A program made the position numbers and the translations under genes. Positions 1 through 8,920 of a stretch of 64,000 bases of DNA are shown piece after piece (position 1 is the first letter of the stretch; every line of letters starts with the position of its first letter). This stretch comes from Faucicola osloensis_C (lineage in GTDB: Bacteria > Pseudomonadota > Gammaproteobacteria > Pseudomonadales > Moraxellaceae): positions 34,896 through 98,895 of the forward strand of contig JABAHL010000008.1 of the NCBI GenBank assembly GCA_019353055.1, read 5' to 3'. Under the pieces are notes generated by a model. The model ran no database searches and was not told the origin of the DNA. It saw nothing but the letters and a program-made list of their open reading frames with translations.

Positions 1-2
1 TA

Positions 3-689
3 CTACCCGCAAGTATCTCTCAGCATCTACCCATTTCAGTCAGTTCATTTCAAGCTATGCTCATGAGTACTATCAAAAGTCATGCGCCACAACTACAGCT
101 AGTGGGTATTCATACGTTACGCGGGCTTGGTTATGTGCTAGCGGGGGTGGTGATTGGTTGTATTGTCGCGTTGCAAGTACCTGTGAATAGCGCAGCGCAT
201 AAAACCCCATTTACCCAGCATTTGCGCCAAAAATTTGATGAACTTATCATGGGGTTTAATGATGTATTTTTTGCGCAAGTCAAAATCTCTAGTATCAATA
301 CCATCTTAACCTCGGTGTTTTTGCTAGGGATATTACCTATACTCGGTCATCCGCTACCGATGGCTTGGACCGTTGTGCTTATCACCTTTTGTGCAGGGCT
401 GTTCCCTGTCGTTGGTAATTTGGTCTCAAACATTGTTATCGTCTTGCTTAGCCTGACTCACGGGCTTGGCATCAGCATTTTATCGCTTGTGTGGTTGGTG
501 AGCATTCATAAACTTGAATACTTTTTAAATGCGCAAATCATTGGTCATAAAATCCGAGCCTCTGCTTGGGAATTGTTGTTATTTATTTTGGTGCTTGAAG
601 CGACGTTTGGGTTGGCGGGACTGATCAGTGCGCCAGTGATCTATGCGCAAATCAAACGCATTTTGGCAGATAGGGGCTGGGTTATATAA
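3..689 (+). CDS. AI-2E family transporter (PerM-like), C-terminal part
   Basis: Partial gene: the reading frame is open from base 3, so the 5' end lies outside the window. The visible part is very hydrophobic, with several membrane segments and a final helix pair typical of the C-terminal half of AI-2E/PerM transporters (usually about 350 residues). Family members are multi-pass inner-membrane proteins that export small molecules or act in Na+/H+ exchange; the substrate here cannot be told. An internal ATG at 57 exists, but the in-frame residues before it fit continuation of the protein. Family assignment is by overall pattern, not by a catalytic motif. Confidence 0.7.
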   Translation, partial: LPASISQHLPISVSSFQAMLMSTIKSHAPQLQLVGIHTLRGLGYVLAGVVIGCIVALQVPVNSAAHKTPFTQHLRQKFDELIMGFNDVFFAQVKISSINTILTSVFLLGILPILGHPLPMAWTVVLITFCAGLFPVVGNLVSNIVIVLLSLTHGLGISILSLVWLVSIHKLEYFLNAQIIGHKIRASAWELLLFILVLEATFGLAGLISAPVIYAQIKRILADRGWVI

Positions 690-1036
690 ACGCCCCTACT
701 GGCTACAGGAATCATTAACAAATAATTTACCCGATAAATTGAATTTTTAAATCTTATCGCCATTAATAACAGAACACGGCTTTATTGTTACAGTGTTGTA
801 TGGTTGAATGATTAAAAATGTGTTTTAAAGACTATAACTGCCAAACTTTTAATGATTGATGTTACAATTTACATTAACATTTTTTGGCGTATTTTGAGGT
901 TTAAACAAAATTTGAAAGATTTTCACGGTAATTGTAGTGAAAAACTCTAGCAATTTTAATTTCTAGCAATTTTTAATTTATTGTGCCAAAAAAGCGATTT
1001 GCCAATCCACTCATTGATTCATAAGGAATTTTAGCG
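690..1036. other. AT-rich intergenic region before slyD
   Basis: No gene is supported in these 347 bases. The only structure seen is a pair of adjacent near-identical 16-17 base direct repeats at 946-979. The slyD ribosome binding site (AAGGAA) lies at the right edge. Confidence 0.6.
946..979 (+). repeat. Two adjacent 16-17 bp direct repeats upstream of slyD
   Basis: TCTAGCAATTTTAATT is followed directly by TCTAGCAATTTTTAATTT. Confidence 0.8.
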
Positions 1037-1525
1037 ATGTCTACTATCAATAATAACAATGTTGTACATTTTCATTACACCTTAAAAGACGACGAAGGTA
1101 ACGTCATTGACCAATCACCAGAAGGTCAACCTTTAGCGTATTTACATGGCTACCAAAACATTATTCCAGGTCTTGAGTCACAATTGGCGGGCAAATCAGT
1201 GGGTGATAAATTTACTGCAAGCATTGAACCTGCAGATGCTTATGGCGAATTTGATGATGCGGCAGTACAAGAAGTCCCACGCGAAAACTTCCAAGGCGTC
1301 GAAGATATCCAACCAGGTATGCAGTTCCAATCGCAAACTGAAGACGGTCATGTAATGTTAGTCACTGTGAAAGACGTGCAAGATGACAAAGTGATTGTTG
1401 ATGCTAACCATCCTTTAGCGGGCAAAAAACTTCATTTTGATGTAGAAGTGGCAAGCATTCGTGATGCATCAGATGAAGAGTTGCAACACGGTCATGTACA
1501 CGGTGCAGGTGGTCATCACCACTAA
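1037..1525 (+). CDS. slyD: FKBP-type peptidyl-prolyl cis-trans isomerase SlyD
   Basis: Cytoplasmic prolyl isomerase and chaperone, also a nickel carrier in relatives. The 162-residue protein has the split FKBP domain (about 1-70 and 120-145) with the insert-in-flap chaperone domain between. FKBP signatures seen include YTLKDDEGNVID, PLAYLHG and IIPGLE near the start. It ends in a short histidine-rich tail (HGHVHGAGGHHH), the metal-binding part, much shorter than in E. coli SlyD (196 residues). The start has a clear AAGGAA site seven bases upstream. It is a single-gene unit followed by a strong hairpin terminator. Confidence 0.93.
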   Translation: MSTINNNNVVHFHYTLKDDEGNVIDQSPEGQPLAYLHGYQNIIPGLESQLAGKSVGDKFTASIEPADAYGEFDDAAVQEVPRENFQGVEDIQPGMQFQSQTEDGHVMLVTVKDVQDDKVIVDANHPLAGKKLHFDVEVASIRDASDEELQHGHVHGAGGHHH

Positions 1526-1555
1526 GCCATCATTAAAGCTTAGAAAGATCAAATT

Positions 1556-1584
1556 GAAGGCTATATTTATAGCCTTCTTTTTTT
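1556..1584 (+). terminator. Rho-independent terminator of slyD
   Basis: A stem of GAAGGCTATA paired with TATAGCCTTC is followed by a run of T, 31 bases after the slyD stop codon. Confidence 0.85.
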
Positions 1585-1621
1585 GTGCAAAATTTTAGAT
1601 TGGTTAGGCTGTAAAGTTATA

Positions 1622-2708
1622 CCAAACCCAATAATTAAAGCACTGCCCAATGACGAGCAGAGAGCGACTTAACTGTAGCCACCTGTTTAGCAAAATTACA
1701 CCAAGCCTGACAGGCGGCATCTACAATAGCTTCATAACTATCAAAACAACGATTTGATAGCCAGTGTTGCTTAATATACTGCCAAACCTGTTCAATCGGA
1801 TTTAATTCAGGCGAATAAGGCGGTAGCTTCAAGATAGTCAGGTTTGGTAAATTATAGCGCTCTTTATGCCATACTGCCCCATCCATCACCACAACCGCAT
1901 GGCGACCTTTGGGCACAGCTTGGCTAATTGCTTGTAAATGTCGCTTCATACACTCGCCATTGGCATAAGGCATAACGAGCCCTACACATTGTCCTGTCGT
2001 AGGACACACTGCACCGTAAAGGTAGGTAGAAATAAATTGTTGTTGACGTACCACTCGCGGTCTTTTACCACTGTAATGCCATACTCGAGTCATTGAACCC
2101 TGCTGACCAATGCGGGTTTCATCTTGGAACCGGATGTCAACATTGCTTAGCTCGGTATCTTTAGGTAGTATGGCAGTTACATGCTCGATGAAGTTTTTTT
2201 AAAGGCTTCTTGGGCGTTAATATCCGCCTGCGGATGCTGGCTTCTGGCACTTATCCAACTCATACCAATTCGAGCCAGTAGTTCATAAATGCCATTGACG
2301 CTATAGCTTGCTTGATAATGCTCGTGAGCAAGCTTTTGGATGTCTTGTCCTGTCAGTCTGCCGCCACCGCGTTTTGCTTGGCTGTCAACAATCAGTTGTT
2401 TAAAGCTTTCAATGTGCTCGGGAGCCAATTTGCTGTTTCTGCCGCTTCTTGGTTTGTCATAGAGGCTATCAAGCCCTGATGCTTGGTAGCGTCTACGAGT
2501 ACGTCTTGCGGTTTCAATGTTGATGCTTAGGTTTTCTGCAATCTCAAAGCTGTGTTTGCCAAGGCGATATTGGTGGAGGATATAAAGGCGTGTTCTGGCT
2601 CTGGCGTTACTTTCAGTCTTGGCAAGTTCGCCAAAGTCATAATCATCTAGACTGTGTTTTGGGTTTGATTCTTTCATATAGCTATAATACTATATTTTAT
2701 GGGTTTGT
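1622..2708 (-). mobile_element. IS630-family insertion sequence
   Basis: About 1087 bp element between slyD and csbD. Both ends carry the same inverted end CAAACCCA: TAC-CAAACCCA reading in from the left (from 1620), and TAA-CAAACCCA reading in from the right on the minus strand (from 2710). The TA dinucleotides at 1620-1621 and 2709-2710 fit the TA target duplication of the IS630/Tc1 family. It holds one transposase split across two frames. Both frames are open and the catalytic residues are kept, so it may be active. Confidence 0.85.
1635..2677 (-). CDS. IS630-family transposase made by -1 frameshift
   Basis: Cut-and-paste DDE transposase. The upstream frame (2677 to 2177) encodes a helix-turn-helix DNA-binding part of 166 residues; the downstream frame (open through 1635) encodes the DDE domain. 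Where they meet, the minus strand reads TTTAAAAAAAC (A7 at 2194-2200). A -1 slip there on A-AAA-AAC joins the frames and gives about 347 residues, the normal IS630 length. The joined region supplies the first Asp (RFQDETRIG); VVMDGAVWH supplies the second Asp and PYSPELNPIEQVW the final Glu. A programmed frameshift is common in this family; a plain inactivating mutation is the alternative. Confidence 0.85.
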
Positions 2709-2935
2709 TATTATTGTCTGCGGTGTAAGAAAAGCCTAATATTATTTACAAAATCATTGATTTAGTTACTTTTTTTGATGCTTTACTACAGTTTTTACCA
2801 CACACCGTGCGCTAAATTTTGGCATACTAGCTGTATACCCAATAAACAACCTAAGAAACAATAAAGACGCATGATTGGGCGTATATTTTAGTCATTTATC
2901 TAGCACTAAACTAATTACAAAAAAGGATACTACTC

Positions 2936-3145
2936 ATGAACGAGAATACAATTAAAGGTCAATGGGAACAAGTTAAAGGCGCTGTAAAAGAAACTTGGGG
3001 TGAATTAACTGATGATGAAATTACCCAGTTGGAAGGTAATCGCCAAAAGTTATCAGGTAAAATCCAAGAGCGTTATGGTCGCGCCGAAGATGTGGTAGAA
3101 AAAGAAATCGACGACTGGTCAACCCGTCATGAGTATCGTTTTTAG
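2936..3145 (+). CDS. CsbD family stress protein
   Basis: Small hydrophilic 69-residue protein of the CsbD family. The typical start (IKGQWEQVKGAVKETWGELTDDE) and the later GKIQERYG..EDVVEKE region are present. Members are induced by general stress in many bacteria; their molecular role is unknown. The start is supported by AAGGA ten bases upstream. It is a single-gene unit with its own terminator, just downstream of the IS630 element on the opposite strand. Confidence 0.9.
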   Translation: MNENTIKGQWEQVKGAVKETWGELTDDEITQLEGNRQKLSGKIQERYGRAEDVVEKEIDDWSTRHEYRF

Positions 3146-3170
3146 AATAGCCTAACCCCTCCTCCAAAGT

Positions 3171-3202
3171 AAAAAAGCCATATCCTCTGATATGGCTTTT
3201 TT
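3171..3202 (+). terminator. Rho-independent terminator of csbD
   Basis: AAAAAAGCCATATC pairs with GATATGGCTTTTTT around a short loop, 26 bases after the csbD stop. Confidence 0.9.
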
Positions 3203-3474
3203 ACCTGCTATCCTAGCATCACTGACCTCATCCTTAAGGTCCTTACTAACTGGTAGTGAATTTCTTGACTCATCCTAAGTCTCACTCCACGTGTTTATCA
3301 AGCATCATTCCTTAATACTACGATAAACCATTCCTTTATTGGCAATTCTGTCCCTATCTCAGTCCTTGAGAACCGTCCCTGTGCCGTTGAATGTATTATT
3401 ACAAAATTTACCATTCGGTAACAGTCGTACAAACGTCAATGCGTGTAAGCTTTTGCTTACACGCATTTTTGCCA
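3203..3474. other. Intergenic region between csbD and prc
   Basis: No gene is supported. At 3440-3470 there is a strong hairpin (ATGCGTGTAAGC / GCTTACACGCAT) followed by T5 on the plus strand. It lies directly after the prc stop on the minus strand and probably marks the end of that transcript, although its T run faces the other way. Confidence 0.55.
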
Positions 3475-5658
3475 TTAAGGCCGCTGGTTGTTGGCTATCT
3501 GTGCATCAAGCATCACATTAGCCGCTTCAATCACAAAAGCTTCACTTTCAGGAAGCTTTGGACGTTCGGCTTGTTTTAGACGGCTACGGACTTCTAATTC
3601 TGCATCTTGTGCAGCTTGGTACGCTGTCCATGTGCTATAGGGGCTTTTCCCATTGGCTTGGCGTCTCGCATTTTCTGCCGCCAACATTTTTGCCTCAATG
3701 TTTTTGCGGAAAGTACGGCGGTCATTGATGTCTAATTTGACAGGTTTCTTATCATCTTCCTCATTACGGATTCTGTTGAGTTGGCTTAGATAAGCAAACT
3801 GGGCATTGGCTGCTTGACGCTGCTGTGACAAGGCATTGAGCGATTGCAAGGTCTCACGGGAATAGTTGCCCGCAGGTTGGTACGGCGCGGCACGAATGGT
3901 ATCCCATGCCAGTGGGTTTTTCATGCTGCGTTCACCAAACTCCATGCCTTCATAGATATTGACCAAGCGCACATCGGGTACCACGCCTTTATTTTGGGTA
4001 CTGCCGCCAGTGATACGGTAAAACTTGCGCTGGGTTAACGTTGCTGACCCTAAGGCAAGGTTATCAAGCTGAATTTGCGCTGAGCCTTTACCTGTGCTCG
4101 TGCTACCGACAATCAGACCGCGACCATAATCTTGAATCGCCGCCGCAAAAATCTCGCTGGCTGATGCCGAGCCTTGGTTAATGAGTACGGTCATCGGGCC
4201 TGTATACAGCTGCTTACCTTTGTCTTCGTCTTCATACACTTGGATATTGCCGCGGTTATCACGAATCTGTACCAGCGGACCTGACTTGACGAACAAGCCA
4301 ATCATTTTGGCGACTTCATCGAGTGAGCCACCTGGGTCATCACGCAGGTCTACCACCAAGCCATCAATATTTTGCTGGTTTAAGGCTTTTAACGCGTTTT
4401 CCGTATCAATGCTGACGCTACGATAGTCTTCTCCCGCACGGCGGGCTTTATAGTTGAGATAAAAACTTGGGATTTCTAGCACACCGATTTTTTTGGCTTG
4501 TCCGTTTTTATCTTTGACACTAATCACCCGATGATTGACGCCCGACTCTTCTTGCTTAATCACGTCACGTATGAGGGTGACATTACGCGCGCTACTGTCT
4601 GGGGTATTAGGCGCTTTGACGCGCACGGTGACGGATGAACCTTTTTTACCGCGAATGAGGTTCACCACTTCACGTGTCGAATAACCGACGGTATCGACCA
4701 TACCTTTATCTTCAGTCGATACGCCGATGATTAAGTCATTGGGTTTGATTTGACCCGAACGAGCGGCAGGCCCGCCATCAACTAGGCTGATGATACGGGT
4801 GTAGTCGGGATTCTTGCGATCGGGCTGAATCGAGACACCGATACCGACCAATTCCAGGGTCGATTGGATTTGCATCTCATTGGCTTGCACGGGGGCAAAA
4901 TAATTACTGTGCGGGTCATAGGCTGCCATCGCTGCATTTAACAGGGTTTCAACGATTTGGTCGCTATCAATACGCTGTAGCTGCGCATATTGGCGCTTTA
5001 AACGCTGGTCTAGCACTTGGCTTGGTGAGCGCGTTTCGTTTTTGACTAAATCACTGGCGTTGTATTTATCGGCATTTTCTTGCAAAAACTTGTCTTTGTT
5101 TTTGTCTTCATCTTGATTGATGGTCATACCAATCAGCTGGTAGGTCAGCTGTTTGCGCCAAAAATCGCGTTGCTCGGCAACGGTTTTAAAACGTGGCAAT
5201 TTTTCACGGTTCATAATGACCGTTTCATTGCTCTGTAAGCTTACAGGGGATTTTAACAAGCTATCGGCAAAGCTGTAATACGCTTTTGAGCGCTCAATAA
5301 AACGCTGATAAATGTCAAAACCGGCTTTTAAATCACCGCGTTTGAGATAATCGGCAAAACTATTGCCATATTTTTGGGTAAATTCATCAATATCGGACTG
5401 TAAAAACACGCTATGATTGGGGTCAAGCGCATCAAAATAGTCGCTTAAAATTTGCCTGCCCGTTGCCGCATCCATTCTTTTATCTAGATAATGGCTACGA
5501 TCCAACAACGCTGCGACTTGCCGAGTCACCTGCCGCTGCTCGTTATTGATCTGTCCGACGCTCGTCGATGCTGCAATGGCGGTTTGGTAACTTTGTCCCA
5601 GTATCGCCCCACCCATCAACAGGGCAAATACACTGGCGGTAAGTTGTTTGTATTGCAT
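3475..5658 (-). CDS. prc: Carboxy-terminal processing protease (Tsp/Prc)
   Basis: Periplasmic serine protease that degrades proteins from their C-termini; relatives process penicillin-binding protein 3 and control peptidoglycan hydrolases. The 727-residue product starts with a signal peptide (about 1-30, ending near AIAAS). It then has an N-terminal helical region, a PDZ domain (VGIGVSIQ to VKAP), the S41 peptidase domain and the DUF3340 tail. The catalytic Ser-Lys dyad is visible as S499 in GSASASEIF and K524 in TGKGSAQ. The start at 5658 is chosen because AAGGAA precedes it and the signal peptide begins there; the frame extends upstream to 5778 without such support. Confidence 0.92.
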   Translation of the reverse strand: MQYKQLTASVFALLMGGAILGQSYQTAIAASTSVGQINNEQRQVTRQVAALLDRSHYLDKRMDAATGRQILSDYFDALDPNHSVFLQSDIDEFTQKYGNSFADYLKRGDLKAGFDIYQRFIERSKAYYSFADSLLKSPVSLQSNETVIMNREKLPRFKTVAEQRDFWRKQLTYQLIGMTINQDEDKNKDKFLQENADKYNASDLVKNETRSPSQVLDQRLKRQYAQLQRIDSDQIVETLLNAAMAAYDPHSNYFAPVQANEMQIQSTLELVGIGVSIQPDRKNPDYTRIISLVDGGPAARSGQIKPNDLIIGVSTEDKGMVDTVGYSTREVVNLIRGKKGSSVTVRVKAPNTPDSSARNVTLIRDVIKQEESGVNHRVISVKDKNGQAKKIGVLEIPSFYLNYKARRAGEDYRSVSIDTENALKALNQQNIDGLVVDLRDDPGGSLDEVAKMIGLFVKSGPLVQIRDNRGNIQVYEDEDKGKQLYTGPMTVLINQGSASASEIFAAAIQDYGRGLIVGSTSTGKGSAQIQLDNLALGSATLTQRKFYRITGGSTQNKGVVPDVRLVNIYEGMEFGERSMKNPLAWDTIRAAPYQPAGNYSRETLQSLNALSQQRQAANAQFAYLSQLNRIRNEEDDKKPVKLDINDRRTFRKNIEAKMLAAENARRQANGKSPYSTWTAYQAAQDAELEVRSRLKQAERPKLPESEAFVIEAANVMLDAQIANNQRP

Positions 5659-5809
5659 GACTTTCCTTACTCTATTTAATGAAGCGATAAACAGAAAAAA
5701 CTGACAGCCCATCTTAGCACTGTCAGTTTTTCCATACCATACAAAACGTGTAAATATTCGACTCAAATCATCTATCAAACCTCACCGTTTGTAGCGGTAA
5801 GTTGTTGTG

Positions 5810-7582
5810 TTAGCCAATCAATTGATTGTCTTTAAACAGTTGGGTTAATTCCTCGGCAGTGAGTAATTGTTTTTCACCGTCTTGGCGATTGACATATTCG
5901 TATTTCACCTCGCCTGTTTCACTGATATTTTTCTCTGAGATAACGATACGATGGGGAATGCCAACGAGCTCTAAATCGGCGAATTTTACCCCCGCGCGCT
6001 CGTCTCGGTCATCAAGTAGCACATCCACACCTTGGGCTTTTAGCTCAGTGTAAAGTGCTTCGGCAAGCTGCATTGCTTTGTCCCCTTTCGCTGGGTCTAG
6101 AGCATCTTTCATTTTGCCTTTAATCATCGGCACAATCGCCACAGTGAATGGCGCAAGGCTCTCACCTGTGCTACTGGTTTTCCAAATGATACCATTGTCA
6201 TCGTGATTTTGTTCAATTGCGGCAGCGACGATACGGGTCACGCCGATACCATAACAGCCCATCATAGTAATGACAGGTTTGCCTTGCTCGCCCATCACCG
6301 CACAGTTGAATGCTTTGGTGTATTTGTCACCCAATTGGAAGATATGACCAACTTCGATACCGCGGCGGATTTGTAAAGTACCTTGTCCATCTGGGCTTGG
6401 GTCGCCTGCTACCACGTTGCGGATATCGGCGATTTCGGTGATGGACGCATCACGCTCCCAGTTGACGCCTGTGGTATGAAAATCTGGCTTGTTAGCGCCG
6501 CTAACAAAATCTGATAGCAGCGCAGCAGCACGGTCTACAATCACTGGCATGTTCAAATCAAACACCCCGATATACCCTTTGTGCAGACCCGCTGCTTGCA
6601 TCGCCTCTTCGCTCGCCATGGTGAGTGGGGCTTTGACTTGCGCCAATTTTTCCGCTTTGATTTCATTTAGGGTATGATCGCCCCGTAACACTAACGCGAC
6701 TAAGGTGGCTTTACCTTCTTCGGTGGGTGCGCCTTCGACGATTAAAGTTTTCACCGTCTGTGACAATGGCAAACCTAAATGCTCAGCCACTTGCTCACAG
6801 GTTGGCATATTGGGCGTGCTGACATCGGCTTTGTCCTGCGTTGGGGCAGCACGTTCACCGACCGCCACCGCTTCAGCAAGCTCAATATTGGCAGCATAAT
6901 CTGAGCTATCTGAAAATACAATATCGTCTTCACCACTGCCAGCGAGCACTTGAAACTCATGCGACGCAAATCCACCAATCGAGCCGGTATCGGCTTGCAC
7001 CGCACGAAAATCCAACCCAAGACGGGTAAAGATATTATGATAAGCGCGGTACATATCATCATAGGTGCGTTGTAGTGAGGGCTGGTCGATATGAAATGAA
7101 TAGGCATCTTTCATGATAAATTCACGTGAACGCATCACCCCAAAGCGTGGGCGAATTTCGTCACGAAATTTGGTTTGTACTTGGTAGTAGCTCACAGGGA
7201 GCTGTTTATAACTTTTTAGCAAGTTACGCGCGATATCGGTTATCACTTCTTCATGCGTTGGACCTAACACAAAGTCACGTTGGTGACGGTCTTTAAACCG
7301 CAGCAGTTCAGGACCATAGGCTTCCCAGCGACCTGATTCTTGCCAAAGCTCGGCCGATTGCACCACAGGCATGAGCAGCTCTTGGCAGTTGATGGCATCC
7401 ATCTCTTCACGGATGATTTTTTTGACTTTTTGTAAGGTTTTTAGACCCATCGGTAGCCACGTGTAGAGACCCGACGCAGATTTACGAATCATCCCGGCAC
7501 GGAGCATTAATTGGCTGGAGATGATATCAGCATCACTTGGGGTTTCTTTTAACGTTGCAAAAGTAAATTGACTGGCTCGCAT
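5810..7582 (-). CDS. proS: Prolyl-tRNA synthetase
   Basis: Class II aminoacyl-tRNA synthetase that charges tRNA-Pro in the cytoplasm. The 590-residue length is that of the bacterial type with an editing (INS, YbaK-like) domain inserted between motifs 2 and 3, here roughly residues 235-400 and rich in NxxKTLIVEG and LRGDHTLNEIKAEKL-type editing signatures. Motif 2 lies in FRDEIRPRFGVMRSREF, and motif 3 in the GCYGIGVTRIVAAAIEQ region. The C-terminal anticodon-binding domain begins near PFTVAIVPM. AGGTG lies upstream of the ATG. Confidence 0.96.
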   Translation of the reverse strand: MRASQFTFATLKETPSDADIISSQLMLRAGMIRKSASGLYTWLPMGLKTLQKVKKIIREEMDAINCQELLMPVVQSAELWQESGRWEAYGPELLRFKDRHQRDFVLGPTHEEVITDIARNLLKSYKQLPVSYYQVQTKFRDEIRPRFGVMRSREFIMKDAYSFHIDQPSLQRTYDDMYRAYHNIFTRLGLDFRAVQADTGSIGGFASHEFQVLAGSGEDDIVFSDSSDYAANIELAEAVAVGERAAPTQDKADVSTPNMPTCEQVAEHLGLPLSQTVKTLIVEGAPTEEGKATLVALVLRGDHTLNEIKAEKLAQVKAPLTMASEEAMQAAGLHKGYIGVFDLNMPVIVDRAAALLSDFVSGANKPDFHTTGVNWERDASITEIADIRNVVAGDPSPDGQGTLQIRRGIEVGHIFQLGDKYTKAFNCAVMGEQGKPVITMMGCYGIGVTRIVAAAIEQNHDDNGIIWKTSSTGESLAPFTVAIVPMIKGKMKDALDPAKGDKAMQLAEALYTELKAQGVDVLLDDRDERAGVKFADLELVGIPHRIVISEKNISETGEVKYEYVNRQDGEKQLLTAEELTQLFKDNQLIG

Positions 7583-7878
7583 GGCACACCTTGTTTGTAC
7601 GGCTTGAAATAAGAAAAAAACGAGAATGGATAGACTATTTGGTAAACCGATTATCTTATTTTATGCCACTGGGTGGTGCAATAGTTTTTTTAATTTTTGC
7701 CAAGTCGATGCCGTATTGTTGGACTTAGCTTTTTTAGTTTTAGCATTTTTATAAATTAGGACAATAATTATGACAATTTGGTCATACCCATTGGCTATTT
7801 AAACTAACTACATTGAAATTATGGCAAGTCATAACCATACAAAATAGCATCCACTATTAAACCATTAGGAATGGCTAT

Positions 7879-8583
7879 ATGACCCAACTCCCCACTTCGT
7901 CTTCCACGCCATCACCTGAGGCAAAACCGACTACAAACTTGCCAAAACCGCCCGCATCGGGCAATAAAAAACCGGTTTCTTTTTGGGTAAGTTTATTTTT
8001 ACTGGCGGTGATTGCGGTGGCGGGTTGGCTATTTTTGCAGTGGCAACAAGCAAATACGCCTAAAAAAGTTGAGGTATTAACCCGCGAAGGCGTGGTCACT
8101 AAGATTCAAAGCCTCAATCGATTACAAACCGTGGCCTATAATGTCGATACCGTTATCACTAGCCAAAAAGAGGGCAATTGGTACGCCCTGTGGCAAGATG
8201 AGCAAAAGGGGCTGTTTGTCGCTCATGGACGGGTGACCGCGGGCATTGACTTAAATCAATTAAAACCCACTGATGTACAAGTGACCCCAGATGGTAGCCA
8301 TGTCAGTATTACCTTGCCCGCTGCACAGATTTTGGATAGTTATTTAGATAACATTGAAGTGTATGATATCCAAACAGGGGTATTTGGCATGGTGCAAGCC
8401 GACCCGCAAATATTTAACCAAGCGCAAGAGGCTGGCAAAAACCAAGTGCTGACATCCGCTTGCCGCTCTGGCATTTTACAAACTGCCAATGATAATGCCC
8501 AAAAACAAGTGCAATCGCTATTTGCGCTGGCAAATGTACAAGTGACTGTGAAAGTCACCGCGCCTGCTAAAAATTGTGGTTAA
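7879..8583 (+). CDS. DUF4230 domain membrane-anchored protein
   Basis: A 234-residue protein with a proline-rich cytoplasmic start (1-32), one membrane helix (about 34-53) and an outer domain that matches the DUF4230 pattern: VVTKIQSLNRLQTVAY near the start, a central LxQLKPTDVQVxxDGSxVxITLPxAxIL stretch, and a C-terminal helix with a Cys near the end. The function of the family is unknown. It is a monocistronic gene with a start preceded by AGGA. No partner gene is obvious; proS is divergent and the next gene is 337 bases away. Confidence 0.75.
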   Translation: MTQLPTSSSTPSPEAKPTTNLPKPPASGNKKPVSFWVSLFLLAVIAVAGWLFLQWQQANTPKKVEVLTREGVVTKIQSLNRLQTVAYNVDTVITSQKEGNWYALWQDEQKGLFVAHGRVTAGIDLNQLKPTDVQVTPDGSHVSITLPAAQILDSYLDNIEVYDIQTGVFGMVQADPQIFNQAQEAGKNQVLTSACRSGILQTANDNAQKQVQSLFALANVQVTVKVTAPAKNCG

Positions 8584-8920
8584 ACCAATTTTTTGGCTAT
8601 CAATAACACCAAGCCAAGGATAAAAGCGCTTTTTTGTTTTATGTTATTTTTGTGCTGTCAGAATTGGTATGAAAGGCATAAATAATAGATATGTAACCTA
8701 CCTTAATCATAGGAATATTGCTAAAATCTCAACTTTATAACCCGCTAGATAGTCCGCTAGTTTTAGACGACATTTATTTGCTACATCATCAAAAATTGCA
8801 ATAATAATAGCCACTTAACGTATCCATTTCACCAAGGGTTACGTTAATTTATTGCAAGGATGCTTGATGGCGTTTTAGTTGTGTAAAAGGTCAATTCGCT
8901 AGCTGTTGGAGATTTACTCA
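8584..8920. other. Intergenic region before the GTPase-roadblock cluster
   Basis: No gene supported. The right edge holds the GGAG ribosome binding site at 8908-8911 that fixes the start of the next gene at 8921. A promoter is expected here but no convincing -35/-10 pair was identified. Confidence 0.5.

Noticed and set aside
3440..3470. CRISPR-like or riboswitch hairpin
   Set aside because: It is a single inverted repeat right after a stop codon; a terminator-type hairpin explains it.
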